64,000 bases of DNA from Cyanobacteria bacterium RI_101. Its GTDB lineage: Bacteria; Cyanobacteriota; Cyanobacteriia; Cyanobacteriales; Microcystaceae. The stretch is from NCBI GenBank assembly GCA_016471375.1, contig WGLZ01000054.1:18124-82123 (forward strand), written 5' to 3'. The notes under the pieces are model-generated. The model did not search any database. It worked only from the letters and a program-made list of their open reading frames with translations, and was not told where the DNA came from. A program made the translations under genes and the position numbers. This document shows positions 25,567 through 33,370 of the stretch, piece by piece. Position 1 is the first letter of the stretch; every line of letters starts with the position of its first letter.

Positions 25567-26307
25567 ATGGGTATTCAATCCTTAGAAAACGCGCTATCGC
25601 AACGGCGGGCGCTGAAGGTGATTAGCGGCCTCAATAATTTCGACGTCGAGAAAGTTACAGCCGTCGTTCGGGCCGCCCAAGCCGGGGGCGCGACCTTTGT
25701 GGATATCGCCGCCGATCCGCTGTTGATCGAGCAAGTCCGGCGCTTGATCCAAATTCCCGTCTGCGTGTCCGCGGTCGATCCCGATTTATTGGCTCAAGCC
25801 GTCCAGCTCGGCGCCGATCTAGTGGAAATCGGCAACTTTGACAGCTTCTACGCCCAGGGGCGCCGCTTTGAAGCGCCGGAAGTATTGGCCTTGACCCGAG
25901 CCACCCGGGCCCGCCTGCCCCACACCTTGCTTTCCGTGACGGTGCCCCACATTTTAGCCCTGAACGAACAGGCCCAATTAGCGCAGGAATTGGTAACTGC
26001 CGGCGCCGACCTGATCCAAACGGAAGGCGGAACCAGCGCCCAACCCCGTCAAAGCGGTATTTTAGGACTGATGGAAAAAGCCGTTCCCACCCTGGCCGCG
26101 GCCTACGTCATCTCCCGGGCCGTGGAGGTTCCCGTCCTCTGCGCCTCCGGTCTTTCTAGCGTCACCGTCCCTTTGGCCATCGCCAGCGGCGCTAGCGGCG
26201 TCGGCGTCGGTTCCGCCGTTAATCAACTGAACGACGAAGTGGCTATGGTGGCCGCCGTGCGGAGCTTGGCGGAAGCCCTGCCCCAGGCCGCCTATGTGGT
26301 AAGCTAG
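25567..26307 (+). CDS. ycf23: Ycf23-like DUF561 TIM-barrel protein
   Basis: A 246-residue TIM-barrel protein of the DUF561/Ycf23 family, encoded in cyanobacteria and in plastids of red-lineage algae. It has repeated barrel strands ending in Gly-rich phosphate-binding loops (TFVDIAADPLLIEQV, ADLIQTEGGTSAQP, VLCASGLSSVTVPLAIASGASGVGVGSAV), similar to enzymes using phosphorylated substrates. The reaction is not known. A strong terminator follows at 26359-26391. It is divergent from birA with about 50 bases between the start codons. Confidence 0.88.
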   Translation: MGIQSLENALSQRRALKVISGLNNFDVEKVTAVVRAAQAGGATFVDIAADPLLIEQVRRLIQIPVCVSAVDPDLLAQAVQLGADLVEIGNFDSFYAQGRRFEAPEVLALTRATRARLPHTLLSVTVPHILALNEQAQLAQELVTAGADLIQTEGGTSAQPRQSGILGLMEKAVPTLAAAYVISRAVEVPVLCASGLSSVTVPLAIASGASGVGVGSAVNQLNDEVAMVAAVRSLAEALPQAAYVVS

Positions 26308-26358
26308 GTTCCACTGGTAATAGATTTCTCTATTTCGTAGTGTAATAGTTTAAGAAGC

Positions 26359-26391
26359 CCCCCAAGCCGCCCCGGTTTGGGGGATTTTTTT
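26359..26391 (+). terminator. Rho-independent terminator after the ycf23-like gene
   Basis: A ten-base-pair stem (26359-26368 with 26374-26383, one G-T pair) with a five-base loop is followed by A and seven T. It is 52 bases after the stop codon. Confidence 0.85.
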
Positions 26392-26799
26392 AGAGGAAGC
26401 CCCCCCTAACGCCCCTATTTTGGGGGAACCAATCTAAAAGAATCGACCTTAGAGTCTACATTCCGCCGGTGGGCGCTCAATCCGATGAAATATAGAGCTA
26501 TTGGCGAAACCTGACGGGGGGGCCGAGTTTCTTCGGAGCAGTGGCGGAGGAAACCGAACAAACCGGTTAAACCCCAGAAGCGCCGCGGGTTGCGATGGAC
26601 AATCAAGCCTTCTATGATGGGGGACGGCTCTTTAATCACGCTTATGTTCAGTAAGCGAATCCGGTGACTCAGCCTCCCCCCCCCGATCTTCCCCGATCGT
26701 CTGTCTTGATTCTCGGCCCGCCCTGAGCTATTTTTCTTTAGCAACCAGGGGGGCGCCGAAATTTGCCCATCTTAAACACACCTTAGGTTGCTAGGACTT
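26392..26799 (+). other. Gene-free stretch with a decayed insertion-sequence end
   Basis: About 400 bases without a convincing gene. It holds a sequence at 26455-26493 that is nearly the same as the end of the insertion sequence at 63870. A minus-strand open frame of 109 codons (26744 to 26415) ends just beyond that repeat and could be the degraded tail of a transposase, but I could not recognise conserved transposase residues in it. A C-rich run lies near 26675. The sequence TAGGACTT before 26800 is the ribosome-binding region of corA. Confidence 0.4.
26455..26493 (+). repeat. Solo IS-end-like repeat, copy 1
   Basis: It begins TCTACATTCCGC and matches 63870-63908 at 32 of 39 positions, including the blocks GCTCAATC and AAATAT. 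At 63870 this sequence starts an IS1634-type element, so this copy is most simply an orphan or decayed end of a related element. Confidence 0.65.
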
Positions 26800-27960
26800 A
26801 TGACTCAATCTCCCCCGGCGCCCACCCCCGAATTCCTCCAGCGGACTTTTGCCGTTAACGACCCGGAAGAGGAAGAAGAAGACTATTTCGACTATTTCTA
26901 CGACGAGCCGGGGAGCGAGCCGGGCACCCTCAGCATTGAGCCGGACGCCCACCCCTCCCGTATTGTTCTGATCGACTACAGCCCGGATCACGCGGTGCGG
27001 AAATCGGATTTGACGCCCAACGCCCTGCGGCCCTATCTGGGAACCAATACGGTTTCCTGGATGGATATTCAGGGTTTGGGGAGCGAAGAGGTGCTCAAAC
27101 AGGTGGGGGAAATCTTTAAACTCCACCCCCTACTTTTGGAAGACGTGGTCAACGTGCCCCAGCGGGCCAAGATTGAGGACTACCACGACCATGTCATGAT
27201 CCTCGCCCACCGGGTTAAACCCAACCCGGAAGAGGACGGCTTCGAGAGCGAGCAGGTCAGTTTTGTCCTTGGCAAGCGCTATCTTTTAACTTTTCAGGAA
27301 GGGGACATCACCGATTTTGACCCCGTCCGCAACCGGATTCGGGCTAATCAGGGGCGGGTCTGTCACGAAGGCGCCGATTATTTGGTTTATCTGTTGTTGG
27401 ATATGCTCATCGACGAGTATTTTCCCCTCCTAGAGGACTACGAAGAACGGATCGAGGCGCTAGAAGACACCATTATCCGCAATCCCAACGGGCAATTGAT
27501 GGAAGAAATCTATCATATTCGCCGGGAACTGCTGGCTCTCCGGCGCTTGATTTGGCCCCTGCGCCATGTGATGAACGTGCTCCTGCGGGATAGCAACACC
27601 TTAGTGAGTCCCGAGGTGCGGGTCTATTTTCGCGACTGCTACGACCACATTATCCAGGTCTTGGATATTATCGAAGCTTATCGGGAATTAGCCTCCAGTT
27701 TGATGGAAGTTTACATGACCTCCATGAGTAATAAAATGAACGAAGTGATGAAATTTCTCACCGTCATTTCCACCATTTTTATTCCCCTCACCTTTATCGC
27801 CGGGGTCTATGGCATGAACTTTGAAAATATGCCGGAATTGAAATCTCCCTGGGGCTATTGGGCCACCTGGGCGGTGATGGTCGCCATCGCCGGCGGCTCC
27901 TTGATTTTCTTCTGGCGCCGGGGTTGGCTGAGTCCCTCCTATGTGATTAAGGAGGAGTAG
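26800..27960 (+). CDS. corA: CorA-type magnesium/cobalt transporter
   Basis: A pentameric inner-membrane Mg2+ channel. The 386 residues have a large N-terminal cytoplasmic domain, acidic at the very start (EEEEEDYFDYFYDEPGSEPG), long helices (about 200-320) and two C-terminal membrane segments, the first ending in the selectivity motif GMN (FIAGVYGMNFENMPELKSP). The ATG at 26800 with AGGA a few bases upstream is preferred to a TTG four codons earlier. It appears monocistronic. Confidence 0.95.
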   Translation: MTQSPPAPTPEFLQRTFAVNDPEEEEEDYFDYFYDEPGSEPGTLSIEPDAHPSRIVLIDYSPDHAVRKSDLTPNALRPYLGTNTVSWMDIQGLGSEEVLKQVGEIFKLHPLLLEDVVNVPQRAKIEDYHDHVMILAHRVKPNPEEDGFESEQVSFVLGKRYLLTFQEGDITDFDPVRNRIRANQGRVCHEGADYLVYLLLDMLIDEYFPLLEDYEERIEALEDTIIRNPNGQLMEEIYHIRRELLALRRLIWPLRHVMNVLLRDSNTLVSPEVRVYFRDCYDHIIQVLDIIEAYRELASSLMEVYMTSMSNKMNEVMKFLTVISTIFIPLTFIAGVYGMNFENMPELKSPWGYWATWAVMVAIAGGSLIFFWRRGWLSPSYVIKEE

Positions 27961-27970
27961 AAACAGATCT

Positions 27971-28185
27971 AGATCTCCGTTAAAGACTTCGTTTGTGATC
28001 CCCCTACACTAGACCTTTGGGTACGGCGTTGAGCAGTGGGACAATCCCCCTTTGTAAGGCTACCGCGTACACAGATCTCGGTAAAGACCGGTTTTGGCGT
28101 TTGATCCCCCTAAATCCTCCTTTACAAGGGGGACTTTGAGTCTTGTGCCGCCCTTTGATAAGGGCGGTTAGGGGGGATCTCGACA
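27971..28185 (+). repeat. Dispersed palindromic repeat cluster with two direct copies
   Basis: An imperfect unit starting AGATCTC, continuing with GTAAAGAC-like sequence and ending GATCCCCCTA, occurs at 27971-28006 and 28073-28112. The second copy continues into a palindromic segment whose end (near 28165-28180) is the complement GGGGGGATC. Such GATCCCCCTAAAT...GGGGGATC elements are common intergenic repeats in cyanobacteria. They lie between the ends of the convergent corA and Rieske/FAD genes. Confidence 0.6.
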
Positions 28186-30111
28186 CTAAATCTGAAAAAG
28201 CCCCTCCGGCCGCACCGTCAACAATTCCCGGCGCTGGAGTCCTTCCGCGTGGCAGACGCCGTTGGCGGCCAGCAAACCGCTACTAATGGCCCGCTCCATC
28301 AAGCCGCAGGGAAAGGGCATTTTTACCCAATCTCCCGCCAAAAAGAGGTTATCGATGGGGGTTTCCGTCGCCGGGCGCCGGTCGTAACTGCCGGGGGGAA
28401 AGCCGGAAAAGTTCTTTTGGTTGACCAGTTCTTGATGTAATAGGACGGCGCTTTGCAACTCCGGCACAATTTCGTAGAGTTCCTCTGCAAAGGTCTCCAA
28501 CAGCGCCGACTGGGTGGGGAAATCTTTCTCTTTATAACAATAGGCGTGGAGTTCCACCACACTGCCGCCGGTGCGTTCCGCCCAGTCGATAAATTGGGTC
28601 TGGATGCGGTGGTAGAGGGTGATGCTATCGGTGAGGCGGTAGCCGGAGAGGGAGGCAAAGTTACTGTGGGGCCAGTCAAAATCCCGGTCAAACCAAAAGC
28701 GGGCCACGGCGAAGGGATCCGCCACCGCTAGGGTTTGCAGTTGTTGTTGAAAATCTGGGTTAATATCTCCGCTTAACCGGGCCGCTAGATGTTTCATTCC
28801 CACCACGTCCGCGGCCAGAATATAGTAATCGGCGCTTAGGGTTTCCGTCGGGTTAACCCGCTCAGTAATGGCCGTTAATTCCGCTCCCTGCTCCCTCTGT
28901 TTACTAACCCGGTAACGGGTCAGATCCCTGCGGGCCGGCCCCCGCAGAACTTTGCCGTTCTGGTCATAGACGGCGCCGTGACAGGGGCAAATAAACTGAC
29001 CATTTTCCTGTTTAGCCACCGTGCAACCCTGATGACTACAGGTGAGGGAGAGCGCCTCGGTCTCTTTCTCGTTAGTAAGATAAACCTGATCCCCGGCGCC
29101 GTAGTAGGTTTCGCCGGCGTTACTGAGCAGGGGATTGCGCTCTACGGTAAAGGGAATATTGGCGACGGCGCTCCCGGTTTGGTAAGTCAAATTTTTAATC
29201 TTATCCTTTTCACAATGAATCTCTTGCACCGTCGCTTCGGTAATAATTTGTCCTCCCTGGGCTTCAATAGCCCGGATCATGGGCATAACCAAACTGGTGA
29301 CCATGTCGTCCACCGTGCCGTGGAAGGCTAACCCTTCGGGATTGCCGAAAAAGTAGAAGTGGAAAAACTGGAGCAGTTCTCCTGTACTCAAAATGTCCGG
29401 CGCGTTGAGACTCGATTTCGCAAAGGGGAGAAAGTAAAGATCGTAAAGTCCCTGGGGAAAACCCCGGGCCACCCAATCCGTCACCGCCACCTGATCCAAA
29501 CGGTTATAACTTTCAGGAATTTGAAAGCCGCTAATAGCCCGAAAGACCTGTAAATGGGAAACCTGGGTTAGGTTAATGCCCCAGCGCCAACGGTTGGGGG
29601 AAGAAAGCGCCAAATCGACGATATTCCAGGGAAAGGCGGAATGACTGGGGCGAAAGACCTCCGGCTCGTAGCCTTCCCGAAAAACCAGGGAATAAAAATC
29701 GAGGGAGCGGAAATTGTCCTCAATGGCCAACTCCTTCACAATGCTTTTGAGGTTGTAGTACTGGGGGAAGAAGCCGTGGAAACCGTGCTCCATTTGAAAA
29801 ACTTCCCCTTCCACCTCAATGGGCCAGCCCGCCACTTTCCCCCCCAGGTTAGGGGACTTTTCCAGCAGGGTCACCTGAAAACCCCGTTGACTCAGTTCGT
29901 AGGCCGCGGCCAAACCCGCCAGACCGGCGCCGACAATGACCGCGGAGCGGCTTTCCCCCAAGGTCTTCGGCAGAGCCAACCGGTCGAGTTGATAGCGGGA
30001 GGGCTGGGGCTTAGCGAAACGGGAATAGCCGAGGAGTCCTCCCACACCTCCCACACCCAAAAGTTTTAAAGCGGTTCGACGGGAAATCGGGGGCAGGGGG
30101 GACGACGTCAT
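28186..30111 (-). CDS. Tat-exported FAD-dependent oxidoreductase with inserted Rieske domain (phytoene-desaturase superfamily)
   Basis: A 641-residue redox protein. Residues 11-35 are a twin-arginine signal (SRRTALKLLGVGGVGGLLGY). A dinucleotide-binding FAD domain follows (AVIVGAGLAGLAAAYELSQRG, then LLEKSPNLGGKVAGW), and HGFHGFFPQYYNLKSIV resembles the CrtU/CruE group of carotenoid desaturases. About residues 340-400 hold a Rieske [2Fe-2S] domain with both ligand boxes intact: CSHQGC and CPCHG. The flavin fold then resumes and ends with the C-terminal FAD motif (NLFLAGDWVKMPFPCGLMERA). The substrate is not known; oxidation of a carotenoid or other lipid on the lumenal or periplasmic side is an inference. 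It is convergent with corA across a repeat region. Confidence 0.85.
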   Translation of the reverse strand: MTSSPLPPISRRTALKLLGVGGVGGLLGYSRFAKPQPSRYQLDRLALPKTLGESRSAVIVGAGLAGLAAAYELSQRGFQVTLLEKSPNLGGKVAGWPIEVEGEVFQMEHGFHGFFPQYYNLKSIVKELAIEDNFRSLDFYSLVFREGYEPEVFRPSHSAFPWNIVDLALSSPNRWRWGINLTQVSHLQVFRAISGFQIPESYNRLDQVAVTDWVARGFPQGLYDLYFLPFAKSSLNAPDILSTGELLQFFHFYFFGNPEGLAFHGTVDDMVTSLVMPMIRAIEAQGGQIITEATVQEIHCEKDKIKNLTYQTGSAVANIPFTVERNPLLSNAGETYYGAGDQVYLTNEKETEALSLTCSHQGCTVAKQENGQFICPCHGAVYDQNGKVLRGPARRDLTRYRVSKQREQGAELTAITERVNPTETLSADYYILAADVVGMKHLAARLSGDINPDFQQQLQTLAVADPFAVARFWFDRDFDWPHSNFASLSGYRLTDSITLYHRIQTQFIDWAERTGGSVVELHAYCYKEKDFPTQSALLETFAEELYEIVPELQSAVLLHQELVNQKNFSGFPPGSYDRRPATETPIDNLFLAGDWVKMPFPCGLMERAISSGLLAANGVCHAEGLQRRELLTVRPEGLFQI

Positions 30112-30197
30112 GCGGAGACAGGCAATAGAAGGCTGAAACGTTTAGCTGAATTAGTTTAGCGAATTTTCCCCCACCCGGCGCCGGGAGTGAAGGACGG

Positions 30198-31202
30198 CTA
30201 TCGTAGGGGCACAAAACCGGCCTGTTCAATTAGGCGCTGGCCTTCCTGGGTCAGCAGTAAATTACCGTAGGCCCGCCCGGCTTGTTCCTGCTCTCCCCCG
30301 TCCTCTTTGACAATGACAAAGATATTACGGGTAATGGGGTAGGTCGCCTCCTGAAAAGCGGCTTTATTGAGGCTATTGCGCTGTTGGGGACACTGGGCCG
30401 GGAGAACGTAGGGTTCCTGATAGGGCGCCACCCACTCTCCTGGCTTGCGACCCAGGGGCAAAGGTTTAACGCTACACTGGGGCACTAATTCCGGCGCCGA
30501 GGCGTAGTAAATTCCCCCCGGATCTTGACTGACTTTCCGCAAAGCCGGCGTGGTGCTGTGGACATAAACCACATTGGCGCCAAACTTTTCCTTCTCTAAA
30601 ACCTGATCCTGGAAAAACTCGACCGTGCCCCCGTCTTTAGGATCCCGGGAATAGGGCGTTAGGGGCAAATCTGGCCCCCCGACCTCTCGCCAGTTTTGAA
30701 TCTTGCCCGTATAAATATCCTTGAGTTGGGCCACCGTCAACCCCGGCAAATTCAGCGCCGGATTCACCGCCACGGCGATACCGTCGATGGCCACGGGAAT
30801 TTCCCCTAGCTTAAACCCCTTGGCTTCGGCGCTCTTGCGCTCGGAGTCCTTTAGGGGACGGGAGGATTGGGAGAGATTGAGTTGATTGTCAATGAGCATT
30901 TCGATGCCTTTGCCCGAACCCGGCGTGCCGGAGATGGGATCGACATAGATTAACTGAAATTGAGGCAATTGCCGCATGATTTCCCGATCCGCGATATCCC
31001 GGATGGGGGCGAAGGTGGTGCTCCCGCCGTAGCGAAAGCGCCCCGCGGGGACGTTGGCCGCGCTTTGCAACCCGCTCCCCGCGGTCGGCGCCGACGGTGG
31101 GGAGCTAAATTGTCCGCTTAACCACCAGGCGCCGCCCCCAACGACGGTTCCAGTAACCGCCAAGGCTAGTAAGAGGGGAAGGGTATCGTTTTTCGCGCTC
31201 AT
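30198..31202 (-). CDS. PstS-like phosphate-binding protein, membrane-anchored
   Basis: A periplasmic binding protein of the PstS/SphX type, 334 residues. Typical phrases are YGGSTTFAPIRD, IDGIAVAVNP, LTVAQLKDIYTGKIQNWREVGG and DGGTVEFFQDQVL. The N-terminus has a single hydrophobic segment (about 8-29) with no lipobox Cys or clear cleavage site, so it may stay anchored in the membrane. No pstCAB genes adjoin it, and I see no Pho-box repeats (CTTAACCT-like) upstream. It could be a phosphate sensor or low-induction binding protein; ligand inferred from the family. Confidence 0.85.
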   Translation of the reverse strand: MSAKNDTLPLLLALAVTGTVVGGGAWWLSGQFSSPPSAPTAGSGLQSAANVPAGRFRYGGSTTFAPIRDIADREIMRQLPQFQLIYVDPISGTPGSGKGIEMLIDNQLNLSQSSRPLKDSERKSAEAKGFKLGEIPVAIDGIAVAVNPALNLPGLTVAQLKDIYTGKIQNWREVGGPDLPLTPYSRDPKDGGTVEFFQDQVLEKEKFGANVVYVHSTTPALRKVSQDPGGIYYASAPELVPQCSVKPLPLGRKPGEWVAPYQEPYVLPAQCPQQRNSLNKAAFQEATYPITRNIFVIVKEDGGEQEQAGRAYGNLLLTQEGQRLIEQAGFVPLR

Positions 31203-31297
31203 CGGCCGCTCACCAGCAGTACGCCTCTAGTTTACCGAAGTTTAGCCGGGGGAGATACGTCTGTCGCCTTGAGAGCTTCCGCCTCAGACGCTTCAAA

Positions 31298-33202
31298 TTA
31301 AGAAGCGCCGCCAAGCCAGTCGCCCCAAAACTGGCTAATGAGGCCCCATTGGTCGCTCAAGGTAAACCAAAAGAGGAGACTCAGCGCCACCAGCATGGTG
31401 AGGAGATAAAACTGAGATTGACCCGAAACATTGTACTTCAAAGCGCTGCCGCTAAAAAGGGTCGCCAGACTCACCAAATTAACGGCGCCGTCGATGACGT
31501 AACGGTCAAACCAAGCGCTCATTTTGGCGACGGCGCTCACGGCGGCCACGATGGTCACGGAATAGATCCGGTCTAGATAAAGATCGTAGGCGAAAAGATC
31601 CTGAAAGAAACGCAGGGGCAGAAGGGTGGGACGGGACCAAGCTCGTCCCAGGGGGAGCAGAAAACCGATACCCACGCCCGCGACTCCCGTCAGAATTAAC
31701 AGCGCCGGCGCTTGACTTAAAATTCCGCCTAATTCCCGATGAAGCGGCGGGTTCGGGGAAAGCCAGAGGGGCCAGGTTAAGGGAGCCAAGGGGGCGCAGA
31801 GCGTCAACAAAATCAGGCTGACCATCGGAACCGCCATCGGCCAAGCCACCTCCGGCGCCCGGCGGGTTTTCGCTTGGGCGACGCCCAGGAAGACTAAACG
31901 AAAGACGCGGGTTAAATTGAGCGCCGAGAGTAGGTTAACAACCGCCAATAGGGCCAAGAGCCAGCCATTGACGCCCCAATCCCCATTGAACCAACGACTC
32001 CAGGTGAAGAACATCCCCGAAGGCAGAAGAGAAATTAACCCCAGACCGCCCACGAGAAAAGCCGTGGTAGTGGCGGGCATCCGGGAGCCAAGGCCCCCCA
32101 TTTCCATAATATTTTGGTTGCTGGTGGTGGTAATGACGGCGCCGGCGCTCATAAAGAGCAGGGCTTTGGCCAAGGCGTGGCTAAAGAGCAGTAAAAAGGC
32201 GATATCCACGTCCCCCAGCCCCACGGCGATAAAGACTAAGCCTAAATAGACGCTGGTGGAGTGGGAGAGGGTTCGTTTGATGTCAATCTGGGCCAGAGCA
32301 ATACAGGACGAGGTGACGGCGGTAAAAGCGCCGAGGGTGATTAAGGTTCCCGCCGCAAGGGGGGAGAGGGTAAAAACCGGCTGGAGCTTAATCAAGACGT
32401 AGGCGCCGGCGGAAACGACAATGGAATTTCGCATAATCCCCGCCGGGTTGGGGCCTTCCATCGCTTCGTCCAGCCAGAGGTTAAGGGGAAACTGAGCGCA
32501 TTTCCCCGTGGGCCCGGCAATGAGAGACAACCCCAACAGCGCCGCCGTCAGGGGAGGAATCGGGGAGCTAGCGGCCCAGGTTTCCAGTTGCGAAAAAGTT
32601 AACCCCTCCCCGTAACTGGAGAGCGCCACCAGACCCATCAGTAAAATAATATCGCCCACCCGTTTGGTTAAAAAGGCGTCCCGGGCGGCGCTGACAACCA
32701 GAGGTTGAGCGTACCAAAAACCCACGAGTAAATAGGTGGAGAGGGTCAGCATCTCCAGCAGAGCATAGCTGAACAAGAGAGAATCGCTGAGGGCGATGCC
32801 CCCCAGCGCCGCCTCGAAAAAGCCCAGCAGTCCGTAAAAACGAGCTAGCGACCAGTCCTTTTCCATGTAGCCCAGGGCGTAGAGTTGGGCTAAAAAACTA
32901 ACCCCCGTCACCACTTCCAGCGCGCCGATGGTCACGGGGGAAATTTGCACGGACAAGGAAAGGTTTAAATCCGCCACCGTCAGCCAGTCCCAGACCAACT
33001 GTCGGGCCGGTTGTCCCCAGACCGCGGTTAAGGCCGCCAACCCGTGGAGCGCCGAAATCAGGGTCATCAAAATATTAAAGTACGCCGCTGGGCGGGGCCC
33101 GGTTGCGCGGATCAGACGAAAAGACCAGGGCAGGGTCAAAACGGCGCCGGCCAGACTATAAAGGGGGATTAACCAACTGTGCTGGAGTAAAAAGTCTGCC
33201 AT
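31298..33202 (-). CDS. ndhF: NAD(P)H-quinone oxidoreductase subunit NdhF, NdhF3/F4 (CO2-uptake) type
   Basis: A 634-residue antiporter-like membrane subunit of the NDH-1 complex with about 16 hydrophobic segments. The phrases EKDWSLARFYGLLGFFEAAL, SYALLEMLTLSTYLLVGFWY and ARDAFLTKRVGDIILLMG place it with NdhF3/NdhF4, which form the CO2-converting NDH-1MS/MS' complexes with NdhD3/D4 and CupA/CupB, rather than the respiratory NdhF1. It is alone: no ndhD or cup gene is next to it. The PstS-like gene follows 95 bases downstream. Assignment to F3 versus F4 needs a tree. Confidence 0.88.
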   Translation of the reverse strand: MADFLLQHSWLIPLYSLAGAVLTLPWSFRLIRATGPRPAAYFNILMTLISALHGLAALTAVWGQPARQLVWDWLTVADLNLSLSVQISPVTIGALEVVTGVSFLAQLYALGYMEKDWSLARFYGLLGFFEAALGGIALSDSLLFSYALLEMLTLSTYLLVGFWYAQPLVVSAARDAFLTKRVGDIILLMGLVALSSYGEGLTFSQLETWAASSPIPPLTAALLGLSLIAGPTGKCAQFPLNLWLDEAMEGPNPAGIMRNSIVVSAGAYVLIKLQPVFTLSPLAAGTLITLGAFTAVTSSCIALAQIDIKRTLSHSTSVYLGLVFIAVGLGDVDIAFLLLFSHALAKALLFMSAGAVITTTSNQNIMEMGGLGSRMPATTTAFLVGGLGLISLLPSGMFFTWSRWFNGDWGVNGWLLALLAVVNLLSALNLTRVFRLVFLGVAQAKTRRAPEVAWPMAVPMVSLILLTLCAPLAPLTWPLWLSPNPPLHRELGGILSQAPALLILTGVAGVGIGFLLPLGRAWSRPTLLPLRFFQDLFAYDLYLDRIYSVTIVAAVSAVAKMSAWFDRYVIDGAVNLVSLATLFSGSALKYNVSGQSQFYLLTMLVALSLLFWFTLSDQWGLISQFWGDWLGGAS

Positions 33203-33370
33203 AGGGAATTGGGGACGGCGCGCCGGGGGACAGACGGCGCTGTTAACTACGCTACCCTAGGCCCCCGCCCTTGACAAGCGAGGGGAACTTTTCGAGAAAA
33301 CGTCCGGGAAATGGTAAACTAGCCAAGTGCAACGACCGCTTTGATCGCGGTCAATTGAGGATAGGACGCC

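Noticed and set aside
26415..26744. Minus-strand open frame of 109 codons
   Set aside because: No conserved transposase or other motif recognised; kept only as a possible IS relic and not called as a gene.
33271..33276. TTGACA upstream of the nucleotidyltransferase gene
   Set aside because: No -10-like hexamer at 15-19 bases downstream.
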